Positions 1 to 8,487 of a DNA stretch of 64,000 nucleotides are shown piece after piece. The position numbers were made by a program, and so were the translations under genes. How positions within the stretch are numbered: position 1 is the first letter of the stretch; the number at the start of each line of letters is the position of its first letter. The DNA comes from Blastocatellia bacterium. GTDB taxonomy: Bacteria; Acidobacteriota; Blastocatellia; Chloracidobacteriales; JADJPF01. The stretch is from NCBI GenBank assembly GCA_016713405.1, contig JADJPF010000020.1, forward strand, positions 62,001-126,000, written 5' to 3'. The notes under the pieces were generated by a model. It saw only the letters and a program-made list of their open reading frames with translations. It searched no databases and was not told the origin of the DNA.

Positions 1-188
1 GCATACTTAAGAAAAATTAGCCCAAGCACAGGAATAGAATATTCAGCAGATTTTAGATTAGAGTTAGCACGAAGCTGATCGGCAAGGCTCCAAAGCTTTT
101 TCTCCAAGTCAGCTAAATTATTTTTAGCCTTAGGTTCTTGTGGTTTTAATTCAGTAAAACTATCAAATAAAGAAGGTTGGTTTTCCAT
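1..188 (-). CDS. hsdM: Type I restriction-modification methylase subunit HsdM, N-terminal fragment (runs off window)
   Basis: Reading down from the ATG at 188, the 62 visible residues begin MENQPSLFDSF and continue into LEKKLWSLADQLR and then IPVLGLIFLKYA. This is the typical start of the helical N-terminal domain of type I N6-adenine methylases, which modify DNA and hold the specificity subunit. The catalytic NPPF region lies outside the window, so class rests on the N-terminus alone. The gene is cut by the window edge, not by a mutation. A different N6-methylase with the same N-terminal domain is possible. Confidence 0.72.
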   Translation of the reverse strand, partial: MENQPSLFDSFTELKPQEPKAKNNLADLEKKLWSLADQLRANSNLKSAEYSIPVLGLIFLKY

Positions 189-513
189 CGTTCTAGCCTT
201 TGTTATTGAGATTTAGAACCTTAAAACAATAGTCAATATTACACGATTAGTTTTAATAGGGTTAAAGTCGTCTATTTAAGAGGGGTTATTATGTATTTTA
301 TTAATGGTTGGTTCAAGCCAAAATGCAAAGCTCATCAACAACCATTTAGGATTTATTTGTATTACTTTTGTATTACTTACATTTTGACTTTTGGGTTAAA
401 GACTTGAACAAGTGTCGCTATAGGTGCTATTGTTGGCAGTTGCACCTATTATTATTATTAGCTTTTTTTTAACTACATTTAACTACAATAATTAAGTAGC
501 GTTGGAGGAATAA
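189..513. other. Intergenic region between divergent hsdM and E1 dehydrogenase genes
   Basis: This AT-rich stretch of 325 bases has no credible ORF. It lies between divergent genes and must hold both promoters, but I see no convincing -35/-10 pair. Its only clear structure is the inverted repeat at 420-449. A strong ribosome binding site, GGAGG, lies near 504-508, just before the ATG at 514. Confidence 0.5.
420..449 (+). repeat. 8-bp perfect inverted repeat with downstream T tract
   Basis: ATAGGTGC (420-427) is repeated in inverted form as GCACCTAT (442-449) with a 14-base loop. A run of eight T follows at 463-470. It could be an operator or a weak terminator/attenuator in the leader of the E1 gene. 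The T tract is 13 bases from the stem, which is far for a classical terminator. Confidence 0.4.
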
Positions 514-2631
514 ATGAGCGCAGAAGTCGCCCTTTCAAAATACGCTGGGTTGGATCGTCAAACCCTAATTGGCATCTATAGAAATATTTATCTTTCCCGT
601 CGTCTTGATGATAAAGAAATACAATTAAAGAGCCAGAACAAAATATTTTTTCAAATTAGCGGTGCAGGCCATGAAGCAATACTTGTAGCCGCTGGTCTAG
701 TCTTAAAACCTGGTTATGATTGGTTTTATGCCTATTATCGAGATCGTGCTTTAGCCTTACAGCTTGGAATGACTGCAACAGAAATGTTGCAATCAGCAGT
801 TGGCGCAGAAGCAGATCCTAACTCTGGTGGTCGTCAAATGCCTTCACATTGGGGACATAAAGACTTAAATATAGTGTCTAAATCTAGCCCTACTGGAACA
901 CAGTTTCTTCAAGCTGTTGGTTGTGCTGAAGCAGGCCGTTATTACAACGCTTTTAAGGACAATTTTGCTGACCGTGCAAATCAATTTAAGCAAGATGAAG
1001 TTATTTATGTTTCAACTGGCGATGGTACAACTAGCCAAGGAGAATTTTTTGAGTCGCTAAACACAGCTTGTAACTTAAAATTGCCTGTTCTTTATTTGGT
1101 AGAAGACAATGGTTATGCTATTTCAGTACCAAAAGAAGTACAAACTGCTGGCGGAAGCATTTCAAAATTGCTAGTTGGCTATCCTAATTTATTTATTAAG
1201 GAAGTAGACGGAACAGACCCTATTGCAAGCTATCAAGTTCTAAGAGAAGCAGTAACTTATTGCCGTATGCGACGAGGCCCGGCCCTAGTACACGCTCATG
1301 TAATCAGACCTTATTCCCACTCATTATCCGACGAAGAAAAGCTTTATAAACCACCTTCTGAACGTAGCGAAGAAGAAAAACGTGATCCAGTAAAAACATT
1401 TGCACAATTTTTGTTAGATGAAAAAATCTTAACAGAAAAAGAACTTACAGAATTAAAGCAAAGTGTAGATGATGAGGTAAACAGGGCCGCAGATGTAGCA
1501 TTAAGCAGCCCTCAGCCAACTAAAGACACTGCCGCTAATTATGTTTACTCGCCAGATGTTGACCCTACTTCAGAAGCATTTTCTACACCAGCAGAACTAG
1601 CAGGAGGAACACCAGGCACAGTAGTAGATTTAATTAATTATTGTCTTCGTGATGAAATGGCTAAAGACCCAAGAATTGTAGTTTTTGGCGAAGATGTTGC
1701 AGATTGCTCCAAAGAAGAATATTTAGAACAAGTTAAAGGCAAAGGCGGAGTGTTTAAGGTGACTGCCGGGTTGCAACGTCGCTATGGTGGCATGAGGGTT
1801 TTTAATTCTCCGTTAGCCGAAGCTAACATTGTTGGTCGTGCAATAGGAATGGCAACACGTGGGCTAAAGCCTGTTGTTGAAATTCAGTTTTTTGATTATA
1901 TCTGGCCTGCTATGATGCAAATACGTAATGAGTTGGCTGTATTGCGCTGGCGTTCCAACAACGCTTTTTCTTGTTCTGCTGTGCTTCGCGTCCCGATTGG
2001 CGGTTACTTAAAAGGTGGTGCGGTTTATCATAGCCAATGTGGAGAAACGACTTTTACACATATTCCAGGTTTAAGAGTAGTATTTCCTTCTAACGCACTA
2101 GACGCTAATGGACTACTTCGCACAGCAATTAGATCAGATGATCCAGTTTTATTCTTAGAGCATAAACATCTTTATCGTCAAACTTATAACAAGTCAGAAT
2201 ACCCTGGCCCTAACTATATGATTCCATTTGGAAAAGCTCGTACAGTTAGAGAAGGGCGAGACTTAACGATTATTACTTATGGTGCAAATGTTCAGCATTC
2301 TGTTGTAGCCTCGCGTGAAGCAGCAGAACGAGGTATTGAGGTAGAAATTATTGATCTACGTACACTTAGCCCATATGATTGGCCTGCAATTGAAGCATCA
2401 GTAAAGAAAACCAACAAGGTTTTAGTAGTCCATGAAGATTGTTTATCTTGGGGTTATGGGGCTGAAATTGCGGCTAGAATTGGCTCAGAACTCTTTGAAT
2501 ATTTAGATGGGCCAGTAATGAGAGTAGCAGCAATGGACACTTTTGTTGCTTATGCTCCTGAGCTAGAAGAAAGAATATTGCCGCAAATTAGCGACATCGC
2601 CAAGGCAATAAACGAGCTTTACAGGTATTAG
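514..2631 (+). CDS. Fused alpha/beta E1 component of a 2-oxoacid dehydrogenase (pyruvate or branched-chain type)
   Basis: Thiamine-diphosphate-dependent E1 that decarboxylates a 2-oxoacid and passes the acyl group to the lipoyl E2 core. Residues 1 to about 340 are the alpha subunit. The TPP/Mg motif starts with GDG at 169-171 and ends with the DN pair at 198-199. From about residue 367 the beta subunit follows (VVFGEDV, then QFFDYIWPA), ending in the transketolase C-terminal domain (KVLVVHEDC). In most bacteria the two chains are separate genes; at 705 residues this is a clean fusion with a short linker. No E2 or E3 gene is adjacent. Substrate (pyruvate or branched-chain oxoacids) cannot be decided from sequence alone. 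Start supported by GGAGG eight bases upstream. Confidence 0.9.
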   Translation: MSAEVALSKYAGLDRQTLIGIYRNIYLSRRLDDKEIQLKSQNKIFFQISGAGHEAILVAAGLVLKPGYDWFYAYYRDRALALQLGMTATEMLQSAVGAEADPNSGGRQMPSHWGHKDLNIVSKSSPTGTQFLQAVGCAEAGRYYNAFKDNFADRANQFKQDEVIYVSTGDGTTSQGEFFESLNTACNLKLPVLYLVEDNGYAISVPKEVQTAGGSISKLLVGYPNLFIKEVDGTDPIASYQVLREAVTYCRMRRGPALVHAHVIRPYSHSLSDEEKLYKPPSERSEEEKRDPVKTFAQFLLDEKILTEKELTELKQSVDDEVNRAADVALSSPQPTKDTAANYVYSPDVDPTSEAFSTPAELAGGTPGTVVDLINYCLRDEMAKDPRIVVFGEDVADCSKEEYLEQVKGKGGVFKVTAGLQRRYGGMRVFNSPLAEANIVGRAIGMATRGLKPVVEIQFFDYIWPAMMQIRNELAVLRWRSNNAFSCSAVLRVPIGGYLKGGAVYHSQCGETTFTHIPGLRVVFPSNALDANGLLRTAIRSDDPVLFLEHKHLYRQTYNKSEYPGPNYMIPFGKARTVREGRDLTIITYGANVQHSVVASREAAERGIEVEIIDLRTLSPYDWPAIEASVKKTNKVLVVHEDCLSWGYGAEIAARIGSELFEYLDGPVMRVAAMDTFVAYAPELEERILPQISDIAKAINELYRY

Positions 2632-2688
2632 TAGCATAGGTTAAAGCCCTACGCATATAAAACTACAGAAGCTATAAACTATAATTAA

Positions 2689-2726
2689 GCCAGTACCTAT
2701 TAAAGTTAATAGATACTGGCTTTTTT
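2689..2726 (+). terminator. Rho-independent terminator after the E1 gene
   Basis: A 13-bp stem (2689-2701 with 2708-2720, one C-A mismatch) with a six-base loop is followed directly by TTTTTT. It sits about 60 bases after the E1 stop codon. Confidence 0.85.
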
Positions 2727-2785
2727 AGAATACAAAGAATTTCTCTACTGTTAAAATAATAACAACTAAAGACTAGGGAAAAACA

Positions 2786-3355
2786 ATGGCAAGAAACCCT
2801 AAAAAATTTTATTCAATAGAAGAATATTTTGAAATAGAAAAAAATTCAGATATTAGACATGAATATGTTTATGGTGAAATATTTGCTATGTCTGGTTCTA
2901 GTCTTCGCCATAACCGTATAGCAAATGCTATTAACCTCCAATTAGCTCAACAACTTGAAGGAACTAGTTGCGAATCGCTTATCAACGATATGCGAACTAA
3001 AACGCTAAATAGAATATATCGTTATCCTGATGTTGTGGTTGCTTGTGAGGCAACTTGTGAAATTATTAGTGGTTTAGAAAGTTTAACTAATCCTGTTTTG
3101 ATAGTAGAAGTATTGTCCAGATCAACAGCTAGCTTTGACCAAGAAGGAAAATTTAGAGAATACCAACAAATTGACACTCTTAGGTATTATTTGCTAGTAG
3201 CACAAAATCAGGTATTTGCTACTTTATTAACTAGACAGCCAGACAACACTTGGACAAGTCAATCATTTAGCAACTTAGATGAGTTTATAGAGCTACCTTT
3301 TATCAATTGTAGATTATCTTTGCAACGCACTTACTCAAGAGTGCAATTTAGTTAA
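2786..3355 (+). CDS. Uma2-family (DUF820) restriction-endonuclease-fold protein
   Basis: The 189 residues match the Uma2/COG4636 family, which has a PD-(D/E)xK nuclease fold and is often found in many copies in filamentous and gliding bacteria. Visible signatures are RHEYVYGEIFAMSG, a central PDVVV, and IVEVLSRSTASFDQEGK, which supplies the ExK-type catalytic residues. The usual role is unknown; nuclease activity is predicted from the fold. It stands alone between two terminators. AGGGA precedes the ATG. Confidence 0.85.
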   Translation: MARNPKKFYSIEEYFEIEKNSDIRHEYVYGEIFAMSGSSLRHNRIANAINLQLAQQLEGTSCESLINDMRTKTLNRIYRYPDVVVACEATCEIISGLESLTNPVLIVEVLSRSTASFDQEGKFREYQQIDTLRYYLLVAQNQVFATLLTRQPDNTWTSQSFSNLDEFIELPFINCRLSLQRTYSRVQFS

Positions 3356-3471
3356 CAAGAACTAATACTAAGCCTTGGCTTTTGACATAAATAGAGAGCT
3401 TATGCTAAATTAAGAGCATCTGACTATAAAAATTAATTTTTCAATTTTTCGGCTTTTCAGGAGGTTTGACA

Positions 3472-3771
3472 ATGCCGATTTACGAATATCAATGCGAAAA
3501 ATGCGGTGTAATAATCGAGAAAATTCAAAAATTTTCTGATGCTCCATTAACAAGCTGTGAAAGATGCGACGGCAAATTAAATAAATTGCTTTCTCAATCC
3601 AGTTTTTCATTAAAAGGTTCTGGCTGGTATTTAACAGACTACTCAAAGAAAAGTAGTAGCAGGTCTGAAACCAAGACTGAAACCAAAACTGAAACCAAAG
3701 CTGAAACGCCTTGTGCAACAACTGGTGGCGGATGCGGAGCCGGAGCATGTGCGGCTAGCACCGACAATTAA
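3472..3771 (+). CDS. FmdB-type zinc ribbon protein
   Basis: The protein begins MPIYEYQCEKCG, the hallmark of the FmdB regulatory zinc ribbon, and has a second pair, CERC, near residue 30. Four cysteines should bind one zinc. FmdB proteins are small and of uncertain function, first noted beside formamidase genes. The C-terminal third is unusual: three near-identical four-residue units (TETK) encoded by 12-bp direct repeats, then a Gly/Cys-rich tail (GGGCGAGAC). CAGGAGG at 3458-3464 fixes the ATG at 3472; an in-frame TTG six bases earlier overlaps that site and is unlikely. Confidence 0.85.
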   Translation: MPIYEYQCEKCGVIIEKIQKFSDAPLTSCERCDGKLNKLLSQSSFSLKGSGWYLTDYSKKSSSRSETKTETKTETKAETPCATTGGGCGAGACAASTDN

Positions 3772-3814
3772 TCAAGCTAAAGCATAGAATTTTGATAATT
3801 TTATTTGGAAATTA

Positions 3815-3844
3815 AAAATAGCCTAGAGATCTCTAGGCTATTTT
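3815..3844 (+). terminator. Palindromic terminator after the FmdB gene
   Basis: A perfect 30-bp palindrome with left arm AAAATAGCCTAGAGA and its complement immediately after, ending in TTTT. It lies 43 bases after the stop codon. It could act in both directions. Confidence 0.75.
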
Positions 3845-3872
3845 GCTGGTAAAACTTGTTTAATTAAAATTA

Positions 3873-3921
3873 AAACCCAATAATAATTATTAGCCTGCCA
3901 AAAATAATTATTATTGGGTTT
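3873..3921 (+). terminator. Second long hairpin, 19-bp perfect stem
   Basis: Arms 3873-3891 and 3903-3921 are exact reverse complements with an 11-base loop. The stem is AT-rich with a CCC/GGG base and ends in TTT. Together with the preceding palindrome it makes a double terminator, or an upstream RNA element for the lipoprotein gene starting 40 bases later. Confidence 0.6.
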
Positions 3922-3960
3922 CGTCATTATTTAACCCTAAAAATCTTATACTGAGGTTTT

Positions 3961-5097
3961 ATGAAAAAAAACTTACTATTATTTGCTTTATTTGCAATTT
4001 TTGCCTTTATTGCAGTTGCTTGTAATCAAACAGAACCAAACAAAACTGCGGGCAACACCCCAGCACCTGACTCAACACCAAGCCCCACAGCAACAAGCGG
4101 CCAACCGCCTGAAGGGGGCTTAACCTATGCTGAAGAAACACATTTAGCTAATATTAAACAACTTACTTTTGGTGGTGAAAATGCTGAAGCTTATTGGAGT
4201 GCAGATGGTAAACAGCTAATTTTACAATCTACTCACGGCGATTATAAATGTGACCAAATTTTTACAATCAATGTTGAAGATAGCAAAGAAATGAAGCTTG
4301 TTAGCACAGGAAAGGGTAGAACAACTTGTTCTTATTTCTTCCCAGATGGCAAAAAAATCCTTTTTGCTTCAACACACGCTGCAAAGGCTGACTGTCCACC
4401 TCCGCCAGACTTCTCCCAGGGTTATGTTTGGCCTATAAATCCTGATTATGATATTTATGTTGCAAATCCTGATGGCTCAGACCTAAAACCTTTAGCTAAA
4501 TCTTCGGGCTATGATGCAGAGGCGACTATTTCCCCAGATGGCAAAAAAATAGTTTTTACCTCAACTAGAGATGGAGACTTAGATCTTTATATAATGGATG
4601 CTGATGGGTCAAATGTTAAAAGACTAACGGACGATCCTGGCTATGATGGTGGCGCGTTCTTTTCTCCAGATGGAAAACAGCTAGTTTATCGTGCCTATCA
4701 TCCAACCGGTGATGAACTAACACAATATCAAGACTTGCTGAAAAAAAATCTAGTAAAACCTAGCAAAATGGAAATTTTCATTATGAATGCTGATGGAAGC
4801 GAAAAACGCCAACTAACCACCATTGGCAAAGCAAACTTCTGTCCATTCTTTACCCCTGATGGACAAAGAGTTATTTTTTCCTCAAACCATGCGGATTTAG
4901 ACCCTAAAGCGCGTAATTTTGATTTATTTGTTGTAAGTGCTGAAGACGGCAGCAATATGAAACGCATCACTTATTCACCTGGTTTTGATGGTTTTCCAAT
5001 GTTTAGCCCTGATGGCAAAAAGCTGGTTTGGGCATCAAATCGCAATGCTAAAGCAAGAGGCGAAACAAACGTCTTTGTTGCTGATTGGGTAGAATAA
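3961..5097 (+). CDS. TolB-like beta-propeller lipoprotein
   Basis: A 378-residue exported protein. The N-terminus is a lipoprotein signal with Cys at residue 21 in IAVAC, followed by a Pro/Thr/Ser-rich spacer to about residue 55. The rest is six or so WD40-like PD40 blades, each with SPDGKK or similar and a following hydrophobic strand and DADGS turn (for example SPDGKKIVFTSTRDGDLDLY). TolB-type propellers usually bind proteins or peptidoglycan-associated partners. There is no TolB N-terminal D1 domain and no tol/pal gene nearby, so an envelope role is inferred only. GAGG precedes the ATG. Confidence 0.85.
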   Translation: MKKNLLLFALFAIFAFIAVACNQTEPNKTAGNTPAPDSTPSPTATSGQPPEGGLTYAEETHLANIKQLTFGGENAEAYWSADGKQLILQSTHGDYKCDQIFTINVEDSKEMKLVSTGKGRTTCSYFFPDGKKILFASTHAAKADCPPPPDFSQGYVWPINPDYDIYVANPDGSDLKPLAKSSGYDAEATISPDGKKIVFTSTRDGDLDLYIMDADGSNVKRLTDDPGYDGGAFFSPDGKQLVYRAYHPTGDELTQYQDLLKKNLVKPSKMEIFIMNADGSEKRQLTTIGKANFCPFFTPDGQRVIFSSNHADLDPKARNFDLFVVSAEDGSNMKRITYSPGFDGFPMFSPDGKKLVWASNRNAKARGETNVFVADWVE

Positions 5098-5123
5098 TTT
5101 ATTGATTCTGGACTTTAGGATTT

Positions 5124-5180
5124 ATGTTTCTTGGCAATCACTTGCCTTCTTGGGTTAACATCCCAAGGAGGCAAAAAACA
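5124..5180 (+). promoter_or_regulatory. Compound hairpin upstream of the hydrogenase operon
   Basis: TTGCCTTCTTGGG (5142-5154) pairs with CCCAAGGAGGCAA (5162-5174) with one G-T pair and a seven-base loop. Outside it, ATGTTT (5124-5129) pairs with AAACAT (5175-5180). No U tract follows on the plus strand, so it is not a standard terminator for the lipoprotein gene. Its position 90 bases before hydB suggests a leader element, but this is inference. Confidence 0.5.
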
Positions 5181-5271
5181 TCTCCATAAATATGGCACAC
5201 CAATTGCCGATATTAAAATTTATCAAAAAATTGCGTTTTTTTAATTGTTTGATGTTAGAGAGAAAATCATT

Positions 5272-6402
5272 ATGCAAAACCAAGCTATAATTATCCAAAC
5301 AGAGCATTTTCAACAATTAATAGATAATCTTATTTTGCAAGGTTATCAGACGTTTGCTCCAACAATTAAAGATAATACAGTTATTTACGATGAGATAACA
5401 AAAGTTGATGAAATGCCTATAGGATGGATAGATGAGCAAGAAGGCGGATTTTATCGCTTAAAAAAGCATTCTGAAAAAACATTTTTTAGTTATACAGTAG
5501 CAGCAAATTCTTGGAAAAAATATTTGCATCCGCCTAAAATAAAGCTTTGGCAAATTACTAAAAAAAGTAATCAGGAAATGCAGTTTGTAAGTGAAAATAA
5601 ATTTAGCGGTAAATTAGCTTTTATTGGTGTGCGCTCTTGTGAATTAAATGCAATTTTGATTCAAGACCGGATCTTTCTTAAAGACAAGTTTGTAGATCCA
5701 ATTTATGCAGAACGTCGCAAAGACCTTTTCATTCTAGCCGTAAATTGTGCTAGAGCAGTAAACACTTGTTTTTGTGTCTCTATGAATACAGGGCCAAAGG
5801 CAGAAAGCAATTTTGACTTAGCTTTAACAGAAATTGCAACAGAAAAAGAGCATAAATTTTTAGTAGAAATAGGTACAGAAAAAGGTAAAGCTATATTAGA
5901 AAATATTTCTTATAAAGAAGCAAGTTTAGAAGATCAAGAACTTGCACAAAATATTACAGAACATACAATTAATCAAATGGGACGAAAGCTAGACACCAAT
6001 AATTTAGCAGAAATAATTTCTCATAGTTATGAAAATGCTAGCTGGGATGAGGTAGCTAGCCGGTGTTTAACCTGTGCTAATTGTACAATGGTTTGTCCAA
6101 CTTGTTTTTGTACCTCTGTACAAGATACAACAGATTTAACAGGAGAAATTGCAGAGCGTTGGCGCAATTGGGATTCTTGTTTTACCTTAGATTTTTCTTA
6201 TATTCATGGTGGTAGCGTTAGAAGTTCTACTAAATCACGTTATCGACAGTGGATGACACATAAACTTTCTAGTTGGATGGAGCAGTTTGACACACTTGGT
6301 TGTGTTGGTTGTGGACGCTGCATTAGTTGGTGTCCAGTAGGAATAGACATTACAGAACAAGCAAAAATTATTCGTCAAGAAGACCAAAGGAAGAAACTCT
6401 AA
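5272..6402 (+). CDS. hydB: Sulfhydrogenase beta subunit, iron-sulfur protein (group 3b [NiFe] hydrogenase)
   Basis: Electron-transfer subunit of a cytoplasmic NAD(P)-linked [NiFe] hydrogenase, related to AsrA of anaerobic sulfite reductase. The 376 residues end in two [4Fe-4S] sites: CLTCANCTMVCPTC near residue 263 and CVGCGRCISWCPVGI near residue 343. In this family the subunit wires the hydrogenase module to the flavin subunit and can also reduce sulfur or polysulfide. I chose the ATG at 5272, with GAGAG upstream, over an in-frame TTG at 5245 that lacks a binding site. It overlaps the next gene by one base (TAATG), a sign of translational coupling. Confidence 0.9.
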   Translation: MQNQAIIIQTEHFQQLIDNLILQGYQTFAPTIKDNTVIYDEITKVDEMPIGWIDEQEGGFYRLKKHSEKTFFSYTVAANSWKKYLHPPKIKLWQITKKSNQEMQFVSENKFSGKLAFIGVRSCELNAILIQDRIFLKDKFVDPIYAERRKDLFILAVNCARAVNTCFCVSMNTGPKAESNFDLALTEIATEKEHKFLVEIGTEKGKAILENISYKEASLEDQELAQNITEHTINQMGRKLDTNNLAEIISHSYENASWDEVASRCLTCANCTMVCPTCFCTSVQDTTDLTGEIAERWRNWDSCFTLDFSYIHGGSVRSSTKSRYRQWMTHKLSSWMEQFDTLGCVGCGRCISWCPVGIDITEQAKIIRQEDQRKKL

Positions 6403-6863
6403 TGATACAAAATCTTGAACCAATTTTAGCCAAACACCCATTATTTGCTGACCTAGAGCCAGAATACCTAGCTCTAATTGTTGGTTGTACTAAAAATGTT
6501 AGATTTAAGGAAGGAGAATTTTTACTTAGAGAAGGAAAACAGGCTGACACTTTCTATTTAATTAGGGAAGGAAAAGCAACAGTTGATATTTATGCTTCTA
6601 ATTTAGGGGCGATCACGGTTCACACAGTAGATGCTGGCGAGGTGTTAGGATGGTCTTGGCTAATTTCGCCTTACCGCTGGCACTTTGACGCACAAGCTTT
6701 AACACCTATTAGAGCATTAGCAATAGATGGAAAATGTATTAGGGATAAATGCGAAAATAATAAAGCTTTAGGCTATGAACTGATGAAGCGATTTACCCAA
6801 ATTATTGTGCAACGCCTACAAGCAACACAATTGCAGCTTTTAGACGTTTACCGAGTCCATTAG
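6402..6863 (+). CDS. Cyclic-nucleotide-binding domain protein of the hydrogenase operon
   Basis: The 153 residues form one Crp/FNR-type cNMP-binding beta-barrel (GEFLLREGKQADTFYLI, then AGEVLGWSW) and stop after the long helix. The DNA-binding helix-turn-helix found in Crp and FNR is absent, so it is a ligand sensor, not a transcription factor. It starts in the stop codon of hydB and lies 15 bases before hydG. Group 3b hydrogenase operons of several phyla carry such a gene (my recollection). The site lacks a clear FGE-L-A-L-x-PR-A phosphate cassette, so the ligand may not be cAMP. A role in gating the complex is inferred. Confidence 0.85.
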   Translation: MIQNLEPILAKHPLFADLEPEYLALIVGCTKNVRFKEGEFLLREGKQADTFYLIREGKATVDIYASNLGAITVHTVDAGEVLGWSWLISPYRWHFDAQALTPIRALAIDGKCIRDKCENNKALGYELMKRFTQIIVQRLQATQLQLLDVYRVH

Positions 6864-6878
6864 AAAAAAAGGAACGCT

Positions 6879-7715
6879 ATGCAAACAGTTGACCCAATGC
6901 TACCAGTTCAATACCGAATTAAAAATAAAGTAAATGAAAACCAGGACACTTTTACTTTTGAGTTACTGCCGCTAGATCCTGAAGGAAATTTTCGATTTCT
7001 GCCAGGTCAATTTAATATGCTCTATTTATTTGGTATGGGAGAGGTAGCAATTTCTATTAGTGGTGATAGCGAAAGGGCTTTGCCTATTGTGCATACAATT
7101 CGCGCTGTTGGAACAGTGACTAAAGCAATGCAAAACTTGCAAGCAGGTGATTTAATAGGCGTGCGGGGCCCGTTTGGTAGCAGTTGGCCTATAGAATCAG
7201 CTAAGGGAAAAGATGTTTTAGTAATAGTTGGCGGTATAGGACTGGCTCCACTTCGTCCAGTGCTTTATTACTTAATGGCTCATCGTGAAGATTACGGGCA
7301 AGTATCATTGCTTTACGGTGCAAGAACTCCTGAAGACCAAATCTTTATGTCTGAATATCAGGAATGGAGCAAAAAGCTAGACGTTTACACAACTGTTGAT
7401 CGAGTTGATAGGACAAAGAACAATTGGCAAGGTCAAGTTGGCGTAGTAACAAACTTAATTGCTAAAGCAAAATTTGATGCGAATAATTCTATAGCCATGA
7501 TTTGTGGCCCGGAAATAATGATGCGTTTTGTTGGGCTAAAGCTTAAAGATCACGGGATGAAATTTGAAGACATTTTTATTTCTATGGAAAGAAATATGAA
7601 ATGTGCTATAGGGTTTTGTGGACATTGCCAATTAGCTGGAACTTTTATTTGTAAAAATGGCCCGGTTTATACCTACCAAGAAATGCAGAAATATTTAGAA
7701 CTTAGAGAGGTTTAA
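6879..7715 (+). CDS. hydG: Sulfhydrogenase gamma subunit, FAD/NAD(P)-binding
   Basis: Flavin subunit that exchanges electrons with NAD(P)H. The 278 residues show the ferredoxin-reductase plan: FAD-binding barrel (PGQFNMLYLFGMGEVAISIS) at about 45-70, NAD(P) site GGIGLAPLRPV near 119, and a C-terminal cysteine cluster CAIGFCGHCQLAG near 243-255 with a later Cys, for a [2Fe-2S] centre. This layout is shared with AsrB and PyrK. AGGAA precedes the ATG. One base separates it from hydD. Confidence 0.9.
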   Translation: MQTVDPMLPVQYRIKNKVNENQDTFTFELLPLDPEGNFRFLPGQFNMLYLFGMGEVAISISGDSERALPIVHTIRAVGTVTKAMQNLQAGDLIGVRGPFGSSWPIESAKGKDVLVIVGGIGLAPLRPVLYYLMAHREDYGQVSLLYGARTPEDQIFMSEYQEWSKKLDVYTTVDRVDRTKNNWQGQVGVVTNLIAKAKFDANNSIAMICGPEIMMRFVGLKLKDHGMKFEDIFISMERNMKCAIGFCGHCQLAGTFICKNGPVYTYQEMQKYLELREV

Positions 7716-7716
7716 G

Positions 7717-8487
7717 ATGTCTAAGCCAAAACTAGCTGTGTGGAAATTTTCTTCTTGTGATGGTTGCCAACTAAGCTTGTTGGATTGTGAAGACGAGCTT
7801 TTAACGGTAGCAAGCAAAATAGAAATTGCTAATTTTCCTGAAGCTTCACGCGAAGTTATAGACGGGCCTTATGACCTTTCATTAGTTGAAGGCTCAATCA
7901 CCACACCACACGACTTAGAACGAATTAAAGAAGTCAGAAAAATCTCTAAATATTTAATCACCATTGGAGCTTGTGCAACAGCAGGTGGGATTCAAGCATT
8001 AAAAAATTTTAAGTCTGTAAAAGATTTTATTTCAATTGTTTATGCTACACCTGACTATATTTCTACATTAGATAAATCTACGGCTATTGCTGACCATGTA
8101 AAAGTAGATTTTGAGTTGCATGGCTGTCCAATAAACAAAGAGCAGCTTTTAGAAGTAATTAGCGCGTTTCTAAAGGGACGTAAGCCTAATGTTTTTGCTC
8201 ATAGCGTTTGTTTAGAATGCAAATTAGCAGGAAACGTATGTGTGATGGTTAGTCACGGGACAGCCTGCCTTGGGCCGGTAACGCACGCTGGTTGCGGGGC
8301 TTTATGCCCGTCTTACACTCGCGGCTGTTTTGGTTGTTATGGTGCTAAAGAAAACACTAACACTAATTCCTTAAGCAATAAGCTTTATCAATTAGGAGTA
8401 AAAAACCAAGATATTATGAAGCTATTTCGTAGTTACAATGCCTATACTCCTGATTTTCTAAAGGAGAGTACCCGCCATGAACAATAA
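7717..8487 (+). CDS. hydD: [NiFe] hydrogenase small (delta) subunit
   Basis: Holds the proximal iron-sulfur cluster next to the NiFe site and passes electrons to HydB/HydG. The first cluster ligands are in SSCDGCQ (Cys14, Cys17), followed by GACATAGGIQAL (about 87-98) and ELHGCPINKEQ (about 131-141). A C-terminal set of cysteines (CLECKLAGNVC, CLGPVTHAGCGALCPSYTRGCFGC) can hold the remaining clusters. There is no Tat signal, so the enzyme is cytoplasmic, as expected for group 3. It overlaps hydA by 11 bases. Confidence 0.92.
   Translation: MSKPKLAVWKFSSCDGCQLSLLDCEDELLTVASKIEIANFPEASREVIDGPYDLSLVEGSITTPHDLERIKEVRKISKYLITIGACATAGGIQALKNFKSVKDFISIVYATPDYISTLDKSTAIADHVKVDFELHGCPINKEQLLEVISAFLKGRKPNVFAHSVCLECKLAGNVCVMVSHGTACLGPVTHAGCGALCPSYTRGCFGCYGAKENTNTNSLSNKLYQLGVKNQDIMKLFRSYNAYTPDFLKESTRHEQ

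Noticed and set aside
3410..3748. ORF on the minus strand opposite the FmdB gene
   Set aside because: Low-complexity shadow (Trp/Phe/Gln repeats) of the TETK-encoding repeats in FmdB.
5245..5271. TTG start for hydB
   Set aside because: The ATG at 5272 has GAGAG upstream and begins the conserved part.
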